A stretch of 64,000 bases of DNA from an uncultured Alphaproteobacteria bacterium (GCA_902530595.1 CACAAX010000002.1:38190-102189); one strand, 5' to 3'. Positions 1 through 12,697 are shown, counted from the stretch's first letter. The notes: generated by a model not told the origin, from the letters alone. Numbers and translations: made by a program.

Positions 1-845
1 CAGTTGAACCAAAAACTAAGAATGACCAAGAGAAAATGTCAGCTGGATTGCAGAGATTGGCCGCAGAAGATCCATCTTTTAGAGTTGAAACCGATCTAGA
101 GTCTGGGCAGACAATAATGAAAGGCATGGGTGAACTACATTTAGATATTTTAGTTGATAGACTAAAGAGAGAGTTCAAAGTTGAGGCAAATATAGGCGCG
201 CCACAGGTTGCTTATAGAGAGACAGTTAGCAATGAGGCTGAAATTGATTACACTCATAAAAAGCAGTCTGGCGGAGCTGGTCAGTTCGCCAGGGTGAAGT
301 TAATCATTTCTCCAACTGATCCCGGTGAAGGTTATTCATTTGAAAGTAAAATAGTGGGAGGAGCAGTGCCTAAGGAGTATATACCTGGGGTGGAAAAAGG
401 GATACAGTCTGTAATGGATAGTGGGCCATTGGCAGGGTTCCCCGTAATCGACTTCAAGGTGGCATTGGTTGATGGCGCTCAACATGATGTAGACTCAAGT
501 GTATTGGCATTCGAAATCGCTTCGAGAGCGGCCATGAGAGATGGATTGAAAAAGGCAGGAGCAAAGCTGCTAGAACCTATAATGAAAGTTGAAGTAGTCA
601 CGCCTGATGAGTATACCGGTAATATTATTGGTGATCTAACATCTCGTCGTGGCATGGTTACTGGACAGGAAACGAGAGGAAACGCCATAGTAGTAAATTC
701 ACTCGTACCACTCGCTAATATGTTTGGTTACATTAATAATCTAAGGTCTATGTCGTCAGGACGAGCTCAGTTTACAATGATTTTTGAGAAGTATGAGGCT
801 GTACCATCAAATATTTCTGAAGAAATACAAGCCAAGTTTGCTTAA
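1..845 (+). CDS. fusA: Elongation factor G, C-terminal part (truncated by window start; frame open from nt 3)
   Basis: Translation [49 protein letters not shown]... is the EF-G C-terminal half; immediately precedes tuf. Confidence 0.97.
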   Translation, partial: VEPKTKNDQEKMSAGLQRLAAEDPSFRVETDLESGQTIMKGMGELHLDILVDRLKREFKVEANIGAPQVAYRETVSNEAEIDYTHKKQSGGAGQFARVKLIISPTDPGEGYSFESKIVGGAVPKEYIPGVEKGIQSVMDSGPLAGFPVIDFKVALVDGAQHDVDSSVLAFEIASRAAMRDGLKKAGAKLLEPIMKVEVVTPDEYTGNIIGDLTSRRGMVTGQETRGNAIVVNSLVPLANMFGYINNLRSMSSGRAQFTMIFEKYEAVPSNISEEIQAKFA

Positions 846-880
846 GTTAAAAAAGGAATTCTAAAGAAGAGGAGAAAAAA

Positions 881-2056
881 ATGGCAAAAGAAAAATTCGA
901 ACGAAATAAACCCCACGTAAACGTCGGAACTATAGGGCACGTTGACCACGGAAAAACTACCTTAACAGCAGCAATAACTAAGCAGTTTGGTGACTTTAGA
1001 GCGTACGATCAAATCGATAATGCGCCTGAGGAAAAAGCTAGGGGAATAACTATCTCAACTGCTCATGTAGAATACGAGACAGATGCGAGGCATTATGCGC
1101 ACGTAGATTGCCCCGGCCACGCCGATTATGTGAAGAATATGATTACTGGAGCCGCGCAAATGGACGGAGCTATTTTAGTTGTGAATGCAGCTGATGGTCC
1201 AATGCCCCAAACAAGAGAGCACATTTTGCTAGCAAGACAAGTCGGTGTTCCAGCACTGGTTGTTTTTTTGAACAAAGTTGATCAGGTTGATGATCCAGAG
1301 TTATTAGAACTAGTTGAAATGGAAGTGAGAGAACTGCTTTCATCTTATGAGTTCCCAGGAGATGACATTCCTATAATTTCTGGTTCGGCTTTAGCTGCGC
1401 TGGAAGATAGAGACGAAGAGATTGGTTCTAAGAAGATCGCTGAGCTTATGAAAGCGGTAGATGAGTCTATACCCACGCCTGATAGGCCTATTGATCAGCC
1501 ATTTCTCATGCCTATTGAAGATGTATTTTCGATTTCAGGTCGGGGGACCGTTGTTACAGGACGTGTGGAGCGTGGTGTGATTAACAATGGAGATGAAATT
1601 GAGATAGTAGGTATTAGGGAAACCACCAAAACAGTTTGTACAGGTGTTGAGATGTTTAGAAAGTTGCTTGACAGAGGTGAAGCAGGTGACAACATTGGCG
1701 CTTTACTGAGAGGTACCGAACGCGATGGTGTCGAACGTGGACAATGTCTTGTTAAACCTGGGTCTGTTACGCCTCACACTAAATTTGAAGCCGAGGCTTA
1801 CATTCTTACTAAAGATGAAGGGGGTAGACATACACCGTTCTTTGGTAATTACAGACCGCAGTTTTACTTTCGAACCACAGATGTTACAGGAACTGTTCAG
1901 CTTCCTTCCGGAACAGAGATGGTCATGCCTGGAGATAACCTTAAGTTTGAAGTTGAATTAATCGCTCCAATTGCTATGGAAGAGAAATTGAGATTCGCAA
2001 TTAGAGAAGGTGGTAGGACAGTCGGTGCGGGTGTTGTATCTAAGATTATCGAGTAA
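881..2056 (+). CDS. tuf: Elongation factor Tu
   Basis: [33 protein letters not shown]-box motifs [16 protein letters not shown]. Confidence 0.98.
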   Translation: MAKEKFERNKPHVNVGTIGHVDHGKTTLTAAITKQFGDFRAYDQIDNAPEEKARGITISTAHVEYETDARHYAHVDCPGHADYVKNMITGAAQMDGAILVVNAADGPMPQTREHILLARQVGVPALVVFLNKVDQVDDPELLELVEMEVRELLSSYEFPGDDIPIISGSALAALEDRDEEIGSKKIAELMKAVDESIPTPDRPIDQPFLMPIEDVFSISGRGTVVTGRVERGVINNGDEIEIVGIRETTKTVCTGVEMFRKLLDRGEAGDNIGALLRGTERDGVERGQCLVKPGSVTPHTKFEAEAYILTKDEGGRHTPFFGNYRPQFYFRTTDVTGTVQLPSGTEMVMPGDNLKFEVELIAPIAMEEKLRFAIREGGRTVGAGVVSKIIE

Positions 2057-2069
2057 AGAGAAGGTATAG

Positions 2070-2378
2070 ATGCAAAACCAAAGTATACGAATAAGGTTAA
2101 AGGCATTCGACTATAGAGTGTTGGATACCAGCACACAGGAGATTGTGTCTACAGCAAAGCGTACCGGAGCGCAAGTTCGCGGTCCGATACCCTTACCCAA
2201 CAAAGTAGAGAGGTATACAGTTCTTAGAAGCCCACATGTAGACAAAAAAAGTAGAGAGCAATTTGAAATGCGAACGCATAAACGACTTTTAGATATTGTG
2301 GATCCCACCCCGCAAACTGTTGATGCTCTTATGAAGCTTGACTTGGCGGCAGGTGTGGACGTAGAAATTAAACTTTGA
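2070..2378 (+). CDS. rpsJ: 30S ribosomal protein S10
   Basis: [19 protein letters not shown]...; S10 operon position. Confidence 0.97.
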   Translation: MQNQSIRIRLKAFDYRVLDTSTQEIVSTAKRTGAQVRGPIPLPNKVERYTVLRSPHVDKKSREQFEMRTHKRLLDIVDPTPQTVDALMKLDLAAGVDVEIKL

Positions 2379-2401
2379 AGTAAAGAAGGAGCAACAAACG
2401 T

Positions 2402-3172
2402 ATGCGTACGGGAGTTATCGCAAAGAAAATAGGAATGTCTCGCATTTTCAATGAAGACGGAAGACAAGTCCCTGTAACGGTTCTTCTTTTAGATGATCTA
2501 AAGGTTGTAGCTAGACGGACCATGGAGAAAGATGGATATACAGCTGTTCAGTTAGGATCGGGATTGGCTAAAGCAAAAAATATTAGCAAACCTATGAGGA
2601 GCTATTTTGCAGCCTCAAAAGTCGAGGTGAAAAGGGTGCTAAAGGAATTTAGAGTATCAAGCGAGAATCTTATAGATGTGGGATCACAAATCACTGCAAA
2701 TCACTATGTTGAGGGCCAACTCGTTGACGTGTCTGGTATTTCTATAGGTAAGGGATTTGCTGGTGCGATGAAAAGACATAACTTTGGAGGTCTTAGAGCC
2801 AGTCATGGTGTTTCTATTTCCCACAGGTCCCATGGTTCAACGGGTCAGTGCCAAGATCCGGGAAGGGTATTCAAGGGAAAAAAAATGGCGGGGCATATGG
2901 GATCGAGAAAGGTTACGACACAGAATTTAGAGGTTGTGAGCACAGATGAAGAAGCTGGATTAATATTAGTAAGGGGGGCGGTTCCCGGTGCTAGAGGGGG
3001 CGGGGTAACGATATCCGATGCAGTAAAAAAACCTGTAAATAATGATGCGCCTACACCCGCGGCAATTAAAGGTAGAGAAAATAATAAAACGGACTTAGAA
3101 AACCAAGCTGTAGTTACTAAACCTGCAGATCAAAGCCCTGTAGAAGAGAAGGTAAAAGACGATGAAAGCTGA
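2402..3172 (+). CDS. rplC: 50S ribosomal protein L3 with ~50 aa C-terminal extension
   Basis: [16 protein letters not shown]..., [13 protein letters not shown]; synteny. Confidence 0.97.
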   Translation: MRTGVIAKKIGMSRIFNEDGRQVPVTVLLLDDLKVVARRTMEKDGYTAVQLGSGLAKAKNISKPMRSYFAASKVEVKRVLKEFRVSSENLIDVGSQITANHYVEGQLVDVSGISIGKGFAGAMKRHNFGGLRASHGVSISHRSHGSTGQCQDPGRVFKGKKMAGHMGSRKVTTQNLEVVSTDEEAGLILVRGAVPGARGGGVTISDAVKKPVNNDAPTPAAIKGRENNKTDLENQAVVTKPADQSPVEEKVKDDES

Positions 3173-3782
3173 ATTACTTAACATTGAGACAGGTAAGGCG
3201 AAGGCGGTGACGCTGTCAGATGAAATTTTCTCTCTGGAGCCAAGAAAGGATATTCTCAGTAGGGTTGTGAGGTGGCAATTAGCGCGCAGACAACAGGGAA
3301 GTCACTCAGTAAAAACAAGGTCCGAGGGGAGTTACTCCAAATCAAAGATTTATAGGCAAAAAGGTACTGGCGGAGCTAGGCATGGCGACAGAAACGCCCC
3401 AATTTTTAGAAAAGGAGGGGTATATAAAGGGCCGAAACCACGAAGTCACAGTCACGGTCTTAACAAGAAATTTAGAAAGCTAGGAATAAAGCATGCTTTA
3501 TCAAGTAAAGTTTCCTCAGGAAAGGTGATATTCGTTGATGAAATAAAAACTAATTTTGAAAAAACAAAGGATTTAGTCAAAATTTTCGACAAGTATGGTT
3601 GGCAGAACCTTTTGATTATAGACGATCAAGAAAAGTCTAAAGGTTTGGCGAAGTTTACTAAGAGGCTAACAAATAGGGATGTTTTGAGTGTAAATGGAAT
3701 AAATGTTTACGATATTCTGAGGAAAGATCAATTGTTGATAACCTCGGCAGCACTAAAAGAGTTGGAGGAAAAGCTTCAATGA
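3162..3782 (+). CDS. rplD: 50S ribosomal protein L4
   Basis: [27 protein letters not shown] motif; overlaps rplC end. Confidence 0.97.
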   Translation: MKAELLNIETGKAKAVTLSDEIFSLEPRKDILSRVVRWQLARRQQGSHSVKTRSEGSYSKSKIYRQKGTGGARHGDRNAPIFRKGGVYKGPKPRSHSHGLNKKFRKLGIKHALSSKVSSGKVIFVDEIKTNFEKTKDLVKIFDKYGWQNLLIIDDQEKSKGLAKFTKRLTNRDVLSVNGINVYDILRKDQLLITSAALKELEEKLQ

Positions 3783-4066
3783 AAAGTAACTATGATATAA
3801 TTCGTCGTCCTATAATAACCGAAAAAGCCACATTAGCTTCGGAGGTAGGCGGAGTAGTATTTGAGGTTGCTATGAAATCAAATAAAGCTGAGATTAAACA
3901 GGCAATAGAGGAACTTTTCAAAGTAAAGGTTAAGGCGGTTAATACGAGTATAACAAAAGGCAAGAGAAAACGCTTTCGTGGTCAACTGGGAAAGCAGAGA
4001 GATATAAAACGAGCATATGTGATGCTTGAAGAAGGTAACACAATAGATGTTACTTCCGGTCTTTAA
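3779..4066 (+). CDS. rplW: 50S ribosomal protein L23
   Basis: [15 protein letters not shown]...; synteny. Confidence 0.96.
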   Translation: MKSNYDIIRRPIITEKATLASEVGGVVFEVAMKSNKAEIKQAIEELFKVKVKAVNTSITKGKRKRFRGQLGKQRDIKRAYVMLEEGNTIDVTSGL

Positions 4067-4087
4067 GTTGGTATCGAGGTAGGAAAG

Positions 4088-4930
4088 ATGGCGCTAAAGA
4101 ATTATAAACCAACATCACCTGGGCAACGAGGTCTTGTGTTAGTTGATAAATCAGGATTATGGAGGGGTAGACCCGAAAAAACACTTACCAGAGGTTTAAC
4201 CAAAAAGGGTGGGCGCAATAATTTAGGACGGATTACAGTTAGGCATCAAGGAGGCGGTGCAAAAAGGCTATATAGGGAAATAGACTTCAAACGTTCGAAA
4301 ACTGGTATTACCGCAACTGTGGAAAGAATTGAATATGATCCAAATCGATCCGCCTTTATTGCATTAATTGTTTATGAGGATAAACAAAAGTCTTATATTC
4401 TGGCCCCTCAGCGGCTTAAGGCCGGTGACACCGTAATATCTGCAGAAAAAGCCGATGTTAAGCCGGGGAATGCTATGCCCTTTTCAAGTATGCCTGTGGG
4501 AACGATAGTTCACAACATAGAATTTAAGCAAGGTAAAGGTGGACAAATCGCGAGATCCGCTGGTGCCTATGCGCAGTTTATCGGCAGAGATGGAGGATAT
4601 GCTCAATTGCGATTGTCCTCGGGAGAGGTAAGAGTTGTTAGGCAAGAGTGCAGGGCTACAGTTGGAGCGGTTTCTAATCCAGACAATTCTAACCAAAATC
4701 TCGGAAAAGCTGGTAGATCAAGATATCTAGGAAGAAGGCCAACTGTCCGTGGCGTTGTAATGAATCCAATCGATCACCCTCACGGTGGAGGAGAGGGTAG
4801 AACATCGGGCGGAAGACACCCTGTTACGCCTTGGGGAAAGCCTACCAAGGGAGCTAAGACGCGGTCAAACAAGGATACCGACAAATACATTATACGCTCA
4901 CGACATTTAAAGAAGAAAGGAAGAAGATAA
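4088..4930 (+). CDS. rplB: 50S ribosomal protein L2
   Basis: [16 protein letters not shown]..., [25 protein letters not shown]. Confidence 0.98.
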   Translation: MALKNYKPTSPGQRGLVLVDKSGLWRGRPEKTLTRGLTKKGGRNNLGRITVRHQGGGAKRLYREIDFKRSKTGITATVERIEYDPNRSAFIALIVYEDKQKSYILAPQRLKAGDTVISAEKADVKPGNAMPFSSMPVGTIVHNIEFKQGKGGQIARSAGAYAQFIGRDGGYAQLRLSSGEVRVVRQECRATVGAVSNPDNSNQNLGKAGRSRYLGRRPTVRGVVMNPIDHPHGGGEGRTSGGRHPVTPWGKPTKGAKTRSNKDTDKYIIRSRHLKKKGRR

Positions 4931-4931
4931 T

Positions 4932-5210
4932 ATGGCTAGATCTGCGTGGAAAGGACCATTTGTTGATTCCCATCTTCTAAAAAAAGCTGAGCTTGTTAGA
5001 GAAAAAGGTAGTAAAGAGGTAATAAAAACTTGGTCTCGTAGATCGACAATATTGCCGCAGTTCGTAGGTTTGACATTTGGTGTTTACAACGGACGTAAGC
5101 ACATACCAGTGATGGTTTCCGAGGAGATGATAGGACAAAAATTGGGTGAGTATAGCCCAACACGAACCTATTATGGTCATGCGGCCGACAAAAAAGCTAA
5201 GAGGAAATAA
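4932..5210 (+). CDS. rpsS: 30S ribosomal protein S19
   Basis: [18 protein letters not shown]... Confidence 0.97.
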   Translation: MARSAWKGPFVDSHLLKKAELVREKGSKEVIKTWSRRSTILPQFVGLTFGVYNGRKHIPVMVSEEMIGQKLGEYSPTRTYYGHAADKKAKRK

Positions 5211-5214
5211 ATCA

Positions 5215-5595
5215 ATGTCAAAGGAAAAAAATGGTCGCAGAGTTGGAGATAATGAAGCTATGGCTAAGCTTAGAATGATCAAGACTAGTCCACAAAAGCT
5301 CAACTTAGTTGCGCAGCTTATAAGAAATAAGCCTGTAACAAAAGCACTATCTGACCTAAGATTTTCAAAGAAGCGAGTAGCAAAAGAGGTGTCAAATTGT
5401 CTACAAAGTGCCATAGCAAATGCAGAAAATAATCACGGACTTGATGTAGACGAGCTCATTGTCCAAAGTGCTTACGTTGGAAAGAACATGGTGCTCAAAA
5501 GAGGTAGGCCACGAGCTAGAGGTCGTTACGGAAGAATACTCAAGCCTTTCAGCCAAATAACAATAGTAGTTAGACAGAATAAAGAAGAGGAATAA
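5215..5595 (+). CDS. rplV: 50S ribosomal protein L22
   Basis: [17 protein letters not shown]...; ATG at 5215 preferred to the track start at 5146 (inside rpsS). Confidence 0.95.
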   Translation: MSKEKNGRRVGDNEAMAKLRMIKTSPQKLNLVAQLIRNKPVTKALSDLRFSKKRVAKEVSNCLQSAIANAENNHGLDVDELIVQSAYVGKNMVLKRGRPRARGRYGRILKPFSQITIVVRQNKEEE

Positions 5596-5600
5596 AACCC

Positions 5601-6326
5601 ATGGGACAAAAAATAAATCCTATAGGATTAAGACTTCAAGTAAATAGAACGTGGGAGAGCGTTTGGTTTGCTGGGAGACGTGAATTTGGTGAACTGCTAC
5701 ATCAAGATTTGGAAATTCGTAAATACGTTAAAGTTAATTGTGCTCAAGCGGGTATTAGTAGAGTAGTCATCGAGAGGCCGCATAAAAAATGTAGAGTTAC
5801 AATACATGCTGCCAGGCCAGGCGTAATCATAGGTAAAAAAGGTTCCGATATTGAAACTTTGAGAAAGGCTCTTTCGAAGCTGACTAGTAGTGAGTTATTG
5901 TTAAATGTTTTGGAAGTAAGGAAGCCAGAAACTGATGCGGCACTTGTAGCTGAAAGCATCGCTCAGCAGCTAGAAAGAAGAGTATCTTTTAGGAGAGCGA
6001 TGAAGAGAGCAGTGCAAAATGCAATGCGTATGGGTGCATTAGGCATAAGAGTTGACATATCCGGCCGTTTAGGGGGTGCAGAGATAGCTCGGACGGAATG
6101 GTATTCTGAGGGTAGAGTACCACGACATACACTCCGAGCCGATATAGATTACTGTGTTGCTGAAAGCAGCACAGCTTACGGTATAATCGGTGTAAAAGTA
6201 TGGATCTTTAAGGGTGACATCATGGAGCATGATCCCTCAGCGAGAGATAGAAGGCTGAGTGAATTAAAAGAGAGTCCATCTAGAGCCCAAAAAAGCTCAA
6301 ATATGCCTCAGGAAAGAGCAAATTAA
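5601..6326 (+). CDS. rpsC: 30S ribosomal protein S3
   Basis: [22 protein letters not shown] motif [12 protein letters not shown]. Confidence 0.98.
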   Translation: MGQKINPIGLRLQVNRTWESVWFAGRREFGELLHQDLEIRKYVKVNCAQAGISRVVIERPHKKCRVTIHAARPGVIIGKKGSDIETLRKALSKLTSSELLLNVLEVRKPETDAALVAESIAQQLERRVSFRRAMKRAVQNAMRMGALGIRVDISGRLGGAEIARTEWYSEGRVPRHTLRADIDYCVAESSTAYGIIGVKVWIFKGDIMEHDPSARDRRLSELKESPSRAQKSSNMPQERAN

Positions 6327-6328
6327 AA

Positions 6329-6742
6329 ATGTTACAACCAAAAAAAACTAAGTTTCGGAAACAGCACAAGGGTCGTATACATGGACTGGCGAAGGGTGGG
6401 TACACTGTTAATTTTGGTAACTACGCATTGAAAGCTACAGAGCCTGAAAGAATTACAGCAAGACAAATTGAGGCAGCTCGTAGGGCCCTCACCCGGCATA
6501 TGAAAAGGCAGGGTAGAGTTTGGATAAGAATTTTTCCTGATGTCCCAGTAACAGCTAAGCCTATAGAGGTAAGAATGGGTAAAGGGAAAGGTTCAGTCGA
6601 TCGCTGGGTGGCCAAGGTTAAGCCAGGCAGAATTATGTTTGAGGTTGACGGCGTATCTGAGTTAATAGCAAAGGAAGGCCTGCGACTGGCGGCAATGAAG
6701 CTTCCCGTCAAATGTAGATTTGTTATTAGGCAGGATTGGTAG
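6329..6742 (+). CDS. rplP: 50S ribosomal protein L16
   Basis: [24 protein letters not shown]. Confidence 0.97.
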   Translation: MLQPKKTKFRKQHKGRIHGLAKGGYTVNFGNYALKATEPERITARQIEAARRALTRHMKRQGRVWIRIFPDVPVTAKPIEVRMGKGKGSVDRWVAKVKPGRIMFEVDGVSELIAKEGLRLAAMKLPVKCRFVIRQDW

Positions 6743-6768
6743 GATTTTGAAGAGGTTAGAAAGAGACA

Positions 6769-6963
6769 ATGAAGATTAAAGATATCAGGGACAAAAGTAT
6801 CGAAGAGCTAGAGGGAGAGCTTGAAAAGCTGAAGAAGGAATCATTTAACCTTAGGTTTCAAAAAGCAGGTGGGCAGCTTGAAAACACAGCTAGGGTTCGA
6901 TTTGTTAGGCGGACAATAGCTAGAATATTAACGGTACTTAATTCAAAAGTTGAGAAAGTATAA
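6769..6963 (+). CDS. rpmC: 50S ribosomal protein L29
   Basis: [31 protein letters not shown]; synteny. Confidence 0.95.
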   Translation: MKIKDIRDKSIEELEGELEKLKKESFNLRFQKAGGQLENTARVRFVRRTIARILTVLNSKVEKV

Positions 6964-6975
6964 TCGGAGATTTTG

Positions 6976-7203
6976 ATGCCAAAAAGAGTATTGCAAGGAA
7001 CAGTAGTTAGCACGTTAAACCAAAATACATTGACGGTTTCAGTTGAGAGAAGATTTAAACATCCTGTGCTTAAAAAAACCATTAGAAGATCAAAAAAGTA
7101 TAGGGCACACGGTGATAACAACTCTTACAAATCGGGAGACACAGTAAAGATAAGAGAAACGGTACCTATTTCCAAGACGAAGCGATGGGAAGTTATAGAG
7201 TAG
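6976..7203 (+). CDS. rpsQ: 30S ribosomal protein S17
   Basis: [12 protein letters not shown]...; ATG at 6976. Confidence 0.95.
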   Translation: MPKRVLQGTVVSTLNQNTLTVSVERRFKHPVLKKTIRRSKKYRAHGDNNSYKSGDTVKIRETVPISKTKRWEVIE

Positions 7204-7262
7204 AGAACAAAAAATATTAATCGAAACCAGGGTATAATTAACCTAAAGGTCGGGAGAAAAAA

Positions 7263-7631
7263 ATGATACAAATGCAGAGCAACCTCGACGTTGCCGATAA
7301 CTCAGGAGCGAAGAGGGTCCAATGCATAAAAGTATTGGGTGGTGCTAAAAGAAAGTACGCTTCGGTTGGAGATGTTATAGTGGTAACTATAAAAGAAGCT
7401 ATACCGAGAGGTAAAGTCAAGAAAGGTGAAGTCAGAAGAGCCGTAATTGTCAGAACCTCAAAGCAAATTCATAGACAAGACGGGAGTTCAATTAAGTTCG
7501 ATACTAATGCTGCCGTACTGTTGAGCAATTCAGGTGAACCAATTGGAACAAGAATATTTGGGCCTGTTGTTAGGGAGCTTAGATTGAAGAAGTTTATGAA
7601 AATTGTATCACTAGCTCCGGAGGTTTTGTGA
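7263..7631 (+). CDS. rplN: 50S ribosomal protein L14
   Basis: [27 protein letters not shown]. Confidence 0.98.
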   Translation: MIQMQSNLDVADNSGAKRVQCIKVLGGAKRKYASVGDVIVVTIKEAIPRGKVKKGEVRRAVIVRTSKQIHRQDGSSIKFDTNAAVLLSNSGEPIGTRIFGPVVRELRLKKFMKIVSLAPEVL

Positions 7632-7945
7632 TGGCCGCTAGAATTAAAAAAGGTGATACAGTAGTGTTACTTGCTGGAAAAGATAAAGGTAAGCGAGGTC
7701 AAGTAACGGAGGTACTTACCAAATTAGATAAAGTCGTTGTTGAGGGAGTTAACTCTGTTATTACGCATAAAAAGCAAAATAAAGATGGCGCAGGTGGAAG
7801 AGTGCCCAAGAACGCTCCAGTACATATATCAAATGTTGCCTTGATTGACCCAAAAAATGATGTTGCAACAAGAGTTGGATTTATGGTCAAAGATGGAAAA
7901 AAGGTTAGAATAGCAAAAAACTCTGGGGAGGTGATAGATGGATAA
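7631..7945 (+). CDS. rplX: 50S ribosomal protein L24
   Basis: [24 protein letters not shown] (KOW motif). Confidence 0.96.
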   Translation: MAARIKKGDTVVLLAGKDKGKRGQVTEVLTKLDKVVVEGVNSVITHKKQNKDGAGGRVPKNAPVHISNVALIDPKNDVATRVGFMVKDGKKVRIAKNSGEVIDG

Positions 7946-8489
7946 TTATAAGCCTCGTTTGGAAAAACTTTATAACGAGAAACTTAGATCAAGCCTTAAA
8001 GAACAATTTAAATATAAAAATGACTTGATGATACCAAAACTAGAAAAAGTAGTATTAAATATGGGCATAGGAGAGGCAGTTGCAGATACTAAGAAAGTTA
8101 AATCGGCACACAATGACTTAATGCTTATTGCAGGGCAGTTACCTGTATTTACAAAGGCAAAAAAATCTATTGCGGGTTTTAAAGTTAGAGAGGGTATGCA
8201 ACTAGGTGCAAAAGTCACACTAAGAAGGTCGAGGATGTATGAGTTTATTGACCGTCTGATTAATGTTGCCATGCCAAGAATAAGAGACTTTAGAGGATTA
8301 TCGCCAAAAAGCTTTGATGGTAGAGGCAATTACGCACTTGGCATAAAAGAGCACATAGTATTTCCAGAAATCGACTTTGATAAAGTAGACGAGATTTGGG
8401 GACTTGATGTTGTGGTATGCACTACAGCGAGGTCAAATGATGAAGCCAAGTTTTTACTTGGTTTATTTAACTTCCCTTTTAGAGATTAG
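7938..8489 (+). CDS. rplE: 50S ribosomal protein L5
   Basis: [16 protein letters not shown]..., [15 protein letters not shown]. Confidence 0.97.
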   Translation: MDNYKPRLEKLYNEKLRSSLKEQFKYKNDLMIPKLEKVVLNMGIGEAVADTKKVKSAHNDLMLIAGQLPVFTKAKKSIAGFKVREGMQLGAKVTLRRSRMYEFIDRLINVAMPRIRDFRGLSPKSFDGRGNYALGIKEHIVFPEIDFDKVDEIWGLDVVVCTTARSNDEAKFLLGLFNFPFRD

Positions 8490-8501
8490 GATAGGATAGG
8501 T

Positions 8502-8807
8502 ATGGCAAAAGTTTCTATGGTGAATAGACAGATTAAGCGTGAGCGACTAGTTCAAAAGTTTATGAAAAAGCGAGAAGAACTGAAGAAAATATCAAAAGAC
8601 TCATCATTAAGTAATGAAGAGCGCTTTAAGGCAAGATTAGCACTCGCTAAGTTGCCAAGAAATTCGAGTCCCACAAGATTACATAACCGGTGTGCAGTCA
8701 CAGGGCGACCAAAGGGCTATTACAGAAAGCTAAAGATGTCAAGAATAGCTTTGCGAGAGCTAGCTTCTGCTGGTGAAATCCCCGGTATGATAAAGTCCAG
8801 CTGGTAA
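8502..8807 (+). CDS. rpsN: 30S ribosomal protein S14
   Basis: [27 protein letters not shown]. Confidence 0.97.
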   Translation: MAKVSMVNRQIKRERLVQKFMKKREELKKISKDSSLSNEERFKARLALAKLPRNSSPTRLHNRCAVTGRPKGYYRKLKMSRIALRELASAGEIPGMIKSSW

Positions 8808-8819
8808 GGAGAATTCAAA

Positions 8820-9218
8820 ATGACAATGACCGATCCATTAGGGGATATGTTAACTAGAATTAGAAATGCTCAAATGAGACGAAAACAATACGTTCTCACA
8901 CCAAACTCAAAGTTGCGAGCGTGGGTTTTAGATGTGTTAAAAAGCGAGGGCTACATTAGGAGTTATGAAATTGAAAAAGATGTGTCAGGTACAGATAGTA
9001 TAAAAGTAGCCCTAAAATATTTCGATGGGGAGCCAGTGATAAAAGAGCTCAAGCGTGTGTCTACTCCAGGTCGTAGGGTGTACCTAGGAGTCGATAACCT
9101 TCCTAAAGTTAGACAAGGTTTAGGGGTTGCAATTGTGTCTACTTCTAAAGGTATTATGTCAGATGCAAAAGCTCGTCAATCCAGAGTGGGTGGCGAAGTT
9201 TTATGTACTGTTTTTTAA
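8820..9218 (+). CDS. rpsH: 30S ribosomal protein S8
   Basis: [18 protein letters not shown]. Confidence 0.97.
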   Translation: MTMTDPLGDMLTRIRNAQMRRKQYVLTPNSKLRAWVLDVLKSEGYIRSYEIEKDVSGTDSIKVALKYFDGEPVIKELKRVSTPGRRVYLGVDNLPKVRQGLGVAIVSTSKGIMSDAKARQSRVGGEVLCTVF

Positions 9219-9227
9219 GGATAGGTC

Positions 9228-9761
9228 ATGTCAAGGATAGGAAAAAAACCAATTGAAATTCCGAGCGGAGTTGAAGCTATAATTAAAGAAGGTACTATAG
9301 AGGTCAAAGGCGCTCTAGGTTCAAGACACTTTGATTTTTCAGAAAAATTAAGTGTCGATATCGTTGATAAGAGTATTACAGTAAACCCAAAGGATCTTGA
9401 GAAAGAAACGCGTCAGCTTTGGGGCATGTCGAGGTCACAGATAGCAAATATAGTGCATGGAGTTAATGTAGGATTTTCTAAAGAGCTTGAAATAAATGGA
9501 GTTGGTTATAGGGCAGCTGTCCAGGGTAAAGTTCTTAAATTGTCCTTGGGATATTCTCATGATGTTGATTTTAACATTCCAGATGATGTTAAAATAACGT
9601 GTGCAAAACCTACTGAGATCAAAGTGGAAGGTATAGATCAGCAGGTTGTGGGAGAGGTGGCAGCAAAGATACGTGCTTGGAGGGCTCCTGAGCCTTACAA
9701 GGGAAAAGGAATACGGTATAAAGGTGAATACATTTTTGCGAAAGAGGGAAAGAAGAAGTAG
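9228..9761 (+). CDS. rplF: 50S ribosomal protein L6
   Basis: [16 protein letters not shown]... Confidence 0.97.
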   Translation: MSRIGKKPIEIPSGVEAIIKEGTIEVKGALGSRHFDFSEKLSVDIVDKSITVNPKDLEKETRQLWGMSRSQIANIVHGVNVGFSKELEINGVGYRAAVQGKVLKLSLGYSHDVDFNIPDDVKITCAKPTEIKVEGIDQQVVGEVAAKIRAWRAPEPYKGKGIRYKGEYIFAKEGKKK

Positions 9762-9769
9762 GGGCTATA

Positions 9770-10129
9770 ATGACAACACATAAGATAAAATTGTTCAAGA
9801 AACGATCTCTCAGGGTCAGAAACAAGTTAAAGAAGACTAGCTACGGTAAATGCAGGCTGTCTATTCATAGATCCTCTAAGAACATTTATGCGCAAGTAAT
9901 AGACGATAGACTTGGAAAAACATTGGCTTCTGTGTCATCACTAGAAAAGAGCTTAGGAGTAGTTGGAAAAAACAATATAGAAGTTGCTACGAAACTTGGA
10001 AAGGAAATAGCCTCAAGGGCCTTAAAAAAGGGGATTAAGGAAGTGGTATTTGATCGGGGTGGGTTCCTATATCATGGCAAAATTAAGGCGCTAGCGGACG
10101 CTGCTAGGGAAAATGGATTAAAACTATAG
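9770..10129 (+). CDS. rplR: 50S ribosomal protein L18
   Basis: [32 protein letters not shown]. Confidence 0.96.
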   Translation: MTTHKIKLFKKRSLRVRNKLKKTSYGKCRLSIHRSSKNIYAQVIDDRLGKTLASVSSLEKSLGVVGKNNIEVATKLGKEIASRALKKGIKEVVFDRGGFLYHGKIKALADAARENGLKL

Positions 10130-10140
10130 GGATTAAAGCT

Positions 10141-10656
10141 TTGGAAGATAAGAGAAAATTAGATAGAGATGAATCAGAATTTATAGACCGTCTTGTAGCG
10201 ATCAACCGCGTTTCAAAAACGGTAAAGGGAGGAAAGAGGTTTGGATTTGCGGCTTTAGTCGTCGTAGGTGATCAAAAAGGTAGAGTTGGGTATGGAAAAG
10301 GGAAAGCAAAAGAAGTTCCTGAAGCTATTCGCAAAGCTACAGAGCAAGCAAAACGAAAGACAGTAAAGGTTCCTTTGAGGGAAGGTAGAACTCTTCATCA
10401 TGATATCGACGGTAGACATGGCGCGGGAAGGGTAATTATGAGAAGTGCAAAGGCGGGAACAGGAATTATTGCCGGTGGACCAATGCGAGCCGTTTTCGAG
10501 ATGCTAGGAATTCAAGATGTCGTGGCAAAGTCATTGGGTTCACAGAACCCCTATAATATGATTAGAGCGACTATCAGTGGCTTGACAAAGGAGTGGAGCC
10601 CAAGAATGGTTGCTCAGCGAAGAGGAAAAAAAGTTTCTGAGATAACATTTAAATAA
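10141..10656 (+). CDS. rpsE: 30S ribosomal protein S5 (TTG start)
   Basis: [32 protein letters not shown]. Confidence 0.97.
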   Translation: MEDKRKLDRDESEFIDRLVAINRVSKTVKGGKRFGFAALVVVGDQKGRVGYGKGKAKEVPEAIRKATEQAKRKTVKVPLREGRTLHHDIDGRHGAGRVIMRSAKAGTGIIAGGPMRAVFEMLGIQDVVAKSLGSQNPYNMIRATISGLTKEWSPRMVAQRRGKKVSEITFK

Positions 10657-10666
10657 TGGTACATTT

Positions 10667-10846
10667 ATGAATAAGAAAATAAAAATAAAAAAGGTAGGGT
10701 CTTTAATACGTCAGCCACAAAATCAGATTAGGATTGTCAAAGGCCTGGGACTCAGGAAAACTAACTCGGTAAGAGAAATAGAGGATACACCTTCAGTAAG
10801 AGGGATGCTGTCTAAAGTAGCACATCTGGTTAAGGTTTTAGATTAA
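10667..10846 (+). CDS. rpmD: 50S ribosomal protein L30 (59 aa; absent from the ORF track)
   Basis: Manual translation MNKKIKIKKVGSLIRQPQNQIRIVKGLGLRKTNSVREIEDTPSVRGMLSKVAHLVKVLD*; lies between rpsE and rplO. Confidence 0.95.
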   Translation: MNKKIKIKKVGSLIRQPQNQIRIVKGLGLRKTNSVREIEDTPSVRGMLSKVAHLVKVLD

Positions 10847-10864
10847 AAAAGGAAGTTTAAAATA

Positions 10865-11329
10865 ATGCGTTTAAATGATATTTCAGATAACCCTGGTGCT
10901 GTAAAAAAAAGGGTAAGGGTTGGAAGGGGACCAGGTTCAGGTAAGGGTAAAACTGCTGGCCGAGGAATAAAGGGCCAAAAGTCAAGATCAGGGGTCTCAA
11001 TAAAGGCTTTTGAAGGTGGGCAAATGCCTCTTTATCAAAGGTTGCCTAAACGAGGGTTCAATTCAAGAAATTCAAAAAAACTACTAGATCAAGTCAACCT
11101 TGGATCAATCCAAAAACTCATTGATGCGAAAAAGATTGTCGAAAATAAGCTGATAGATATAGCGGTACTTCGTAGTGTAGGTTTGATCAACAAGAATGCA
11201 GTCTCAGTAAAGCTTTTGGCAAAAGGATCTCTCGCCTCCAAAGTAAATATTGAAGTTGCGAGCGCTTCCGAAAAAGCAAGACAAGCAGTTGAAAAGATGG
11301 GTGGCGAACTCAATCTTATTTCTTCATAA
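10865..11329 (+). CDS. rplO: 50S ribosomal protein L15
   Basis: [26 protein letters not shown]. Confidence 0.97.
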   Translation: MRLNDISDNPGAVKKRVRVGRGPGSGKGKTAGRGIKGQKSRSGVSIKAFEGGQMPLYQRLPKRGFNSRNSKKLLDQVNLGSIQKLIDAKKIVENKLIDIAVLRSVGLINKNAVSVKLLAKGSLASKVNIEVASASEKARQAVEKMGGELNLISS

Positions 11330-11344
11330 AAGGATTATTATACT

Positions 11345-12697
11345 ATGGTATCTGCAGCGGAACAGATGGCAGCCAACTTGAGCTGGAGCTCTATTGGTAA
11401 AGCAAAGGACCTTCAGAACAGGATACTTTACGCACTGTTGCTTTTAATCATTTACAGAGCAGGCACTTATGTGCCAGTCCCTGGTGTAGATGCAGAACAA
11501 TTGAAAGCTTTTTTTGAGCAAAATGCTCAGGGTATAGGTGGGATGCTAAATATGTTTACCGGTGGAGCGGTGGGAAGGATGGCTGTATTTGCGCTCGGAA
11601 TTATGCCCTATATTACATCCTCCATTATCATGCAATTGTTAACCTCTATGGTGCCATACCTTGAACAACTTAAAAAAGAGGGAGAACAGGGTAGACAGAA
11701 AATAAATCAGTATACAAGATATGGTACTGTGATTTTGGCTTTTTTTCAATCATGGGGAATAGCCGCTGGTATTGAGTCTCAGGGTCTAGCGTCAGAACCT
11801 GGACTTTTCTTTCGCGTGTCCTGCGTTGTTACACTCGTGGGAGGCACTATGCTTTTAATGTGGCTTGGTGAGCAGATAACCCAGAGGGGTATCGGAAATG
11901 GAATCTCGTTAATTATATATGTTGGTATAATAGCCGAATTACCTGGAGCTTTAGGACAGTTTTTTGCATCTGGTCGATCAGGAGCACTAAGTGCCTTTAC
12001 CATTATCTTTCTAATAATTGTAGTAATTGCAGTAATAGCTTTTGTTGTTTTTGTTGAAAGAGCTTTGCGTAAGGTTCCTCTACAGTACCCTAGAAGACAA
12101 GTAGGAATGAAAATATTTGAGGGCGAAAACTCTAACCTGCCGGTAAAAGTGAATCCAGCAGGGGTCATTCCTGCGATATTTGCATCATCCTTATTATTAT
12201 TGCCCACAACTATGACAGCGTTCTCATCCAACGATAGTTCCGGTTTTGTTGGATTTTTAGCTGCTTATCTTGGCCCCGGCCAAGTTCTCTACTATATGTT
12301 TTTCGGAGGTATGATTATTTTCTTCACCTATTTTTACACGCTAAATGTATCATTTAAGCCAGAGGATGTTGCAGAAAATATAAAGAAGCAGGGGGGATTT
12401 GTTCCTGGAATACGGCCAGGACCAAAGACAGCTGAATACCTTGAGTACGTAGTGGTTAGACTCTTAGTCGTAGGATCATTATATTTGGCCGCCGTCTGTC
12501 TTTTACCTGAGGTTTTAAGAGCGCAGATGAATGTTCCTTTTTACTTTGGCGGTACATCAGTACTAATTGTTGTGTCTGTTACTTTGGATACAGTTGGACA
12601 ATTGCAATCGCACCTTTTAGCGTATCAATATGAAGGTTTAATTGAAAAGTCGCGCCTAGGTAAGAAAAATAAAAGGCAAAATAGGTTCAGAAGATGA
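11345..12697 (+). CDS. secY: Preprotein translocase subunit SecY
   Basis: Multi-TM; TYVPVPGVD, MPYITSSIIMQLL, GIRPGPKTAEYL. Confidence 0.98.
   Translation: MVSAAEQMAANLSWSSIGKAKDLQNRILYALLLLIIYRAGTYVPVPGVDAEQLKAFFEQNAQGIGGMLNMFTGGAVGRMAVFALGIMPYITSSIIMQLLTSMVPYLEQLKKEGEQGRQKINQYTRYGTVILAFFQSWGIAAGIESQGLASEPGLFFRVSCVVTLVGGTMLLMWLGEQITQRGIGNGISLIIYVGIIAELPGALGQFFASGRSGALSAFTIIFLIIVVIAVIAFVVFVERALRKVPLQYPRRQVGMKIFEGENSNLPVKVNPAGVIPAIFASSLLLLPTTMTAFSSNDSSGFVGFLAAYLGPGQVLYYMFFGGMIIFFTYFYTLNVSFKPEDVAENIKKQGGFVPGIRPGPKTAEYLEYVVVRLLVVGSLYLAAVCLLPEVLRAQMNVPFYFGGTSVLIVVSVTLDTVGQLQSHLLAYQYEGLIEKSRLGKKNKRQNRFRR

Noticed and set aside
479-688. Antisense ORFs inside ribosomal and other CDSs (e.g. 479-688, 1495-1695, 2111-2467, 4977-5414, 7970-8329, 11779-12231)
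   Set aside because: They lie opposite unambiguous conserved genes and have low-complexity translations; treated as spurious.
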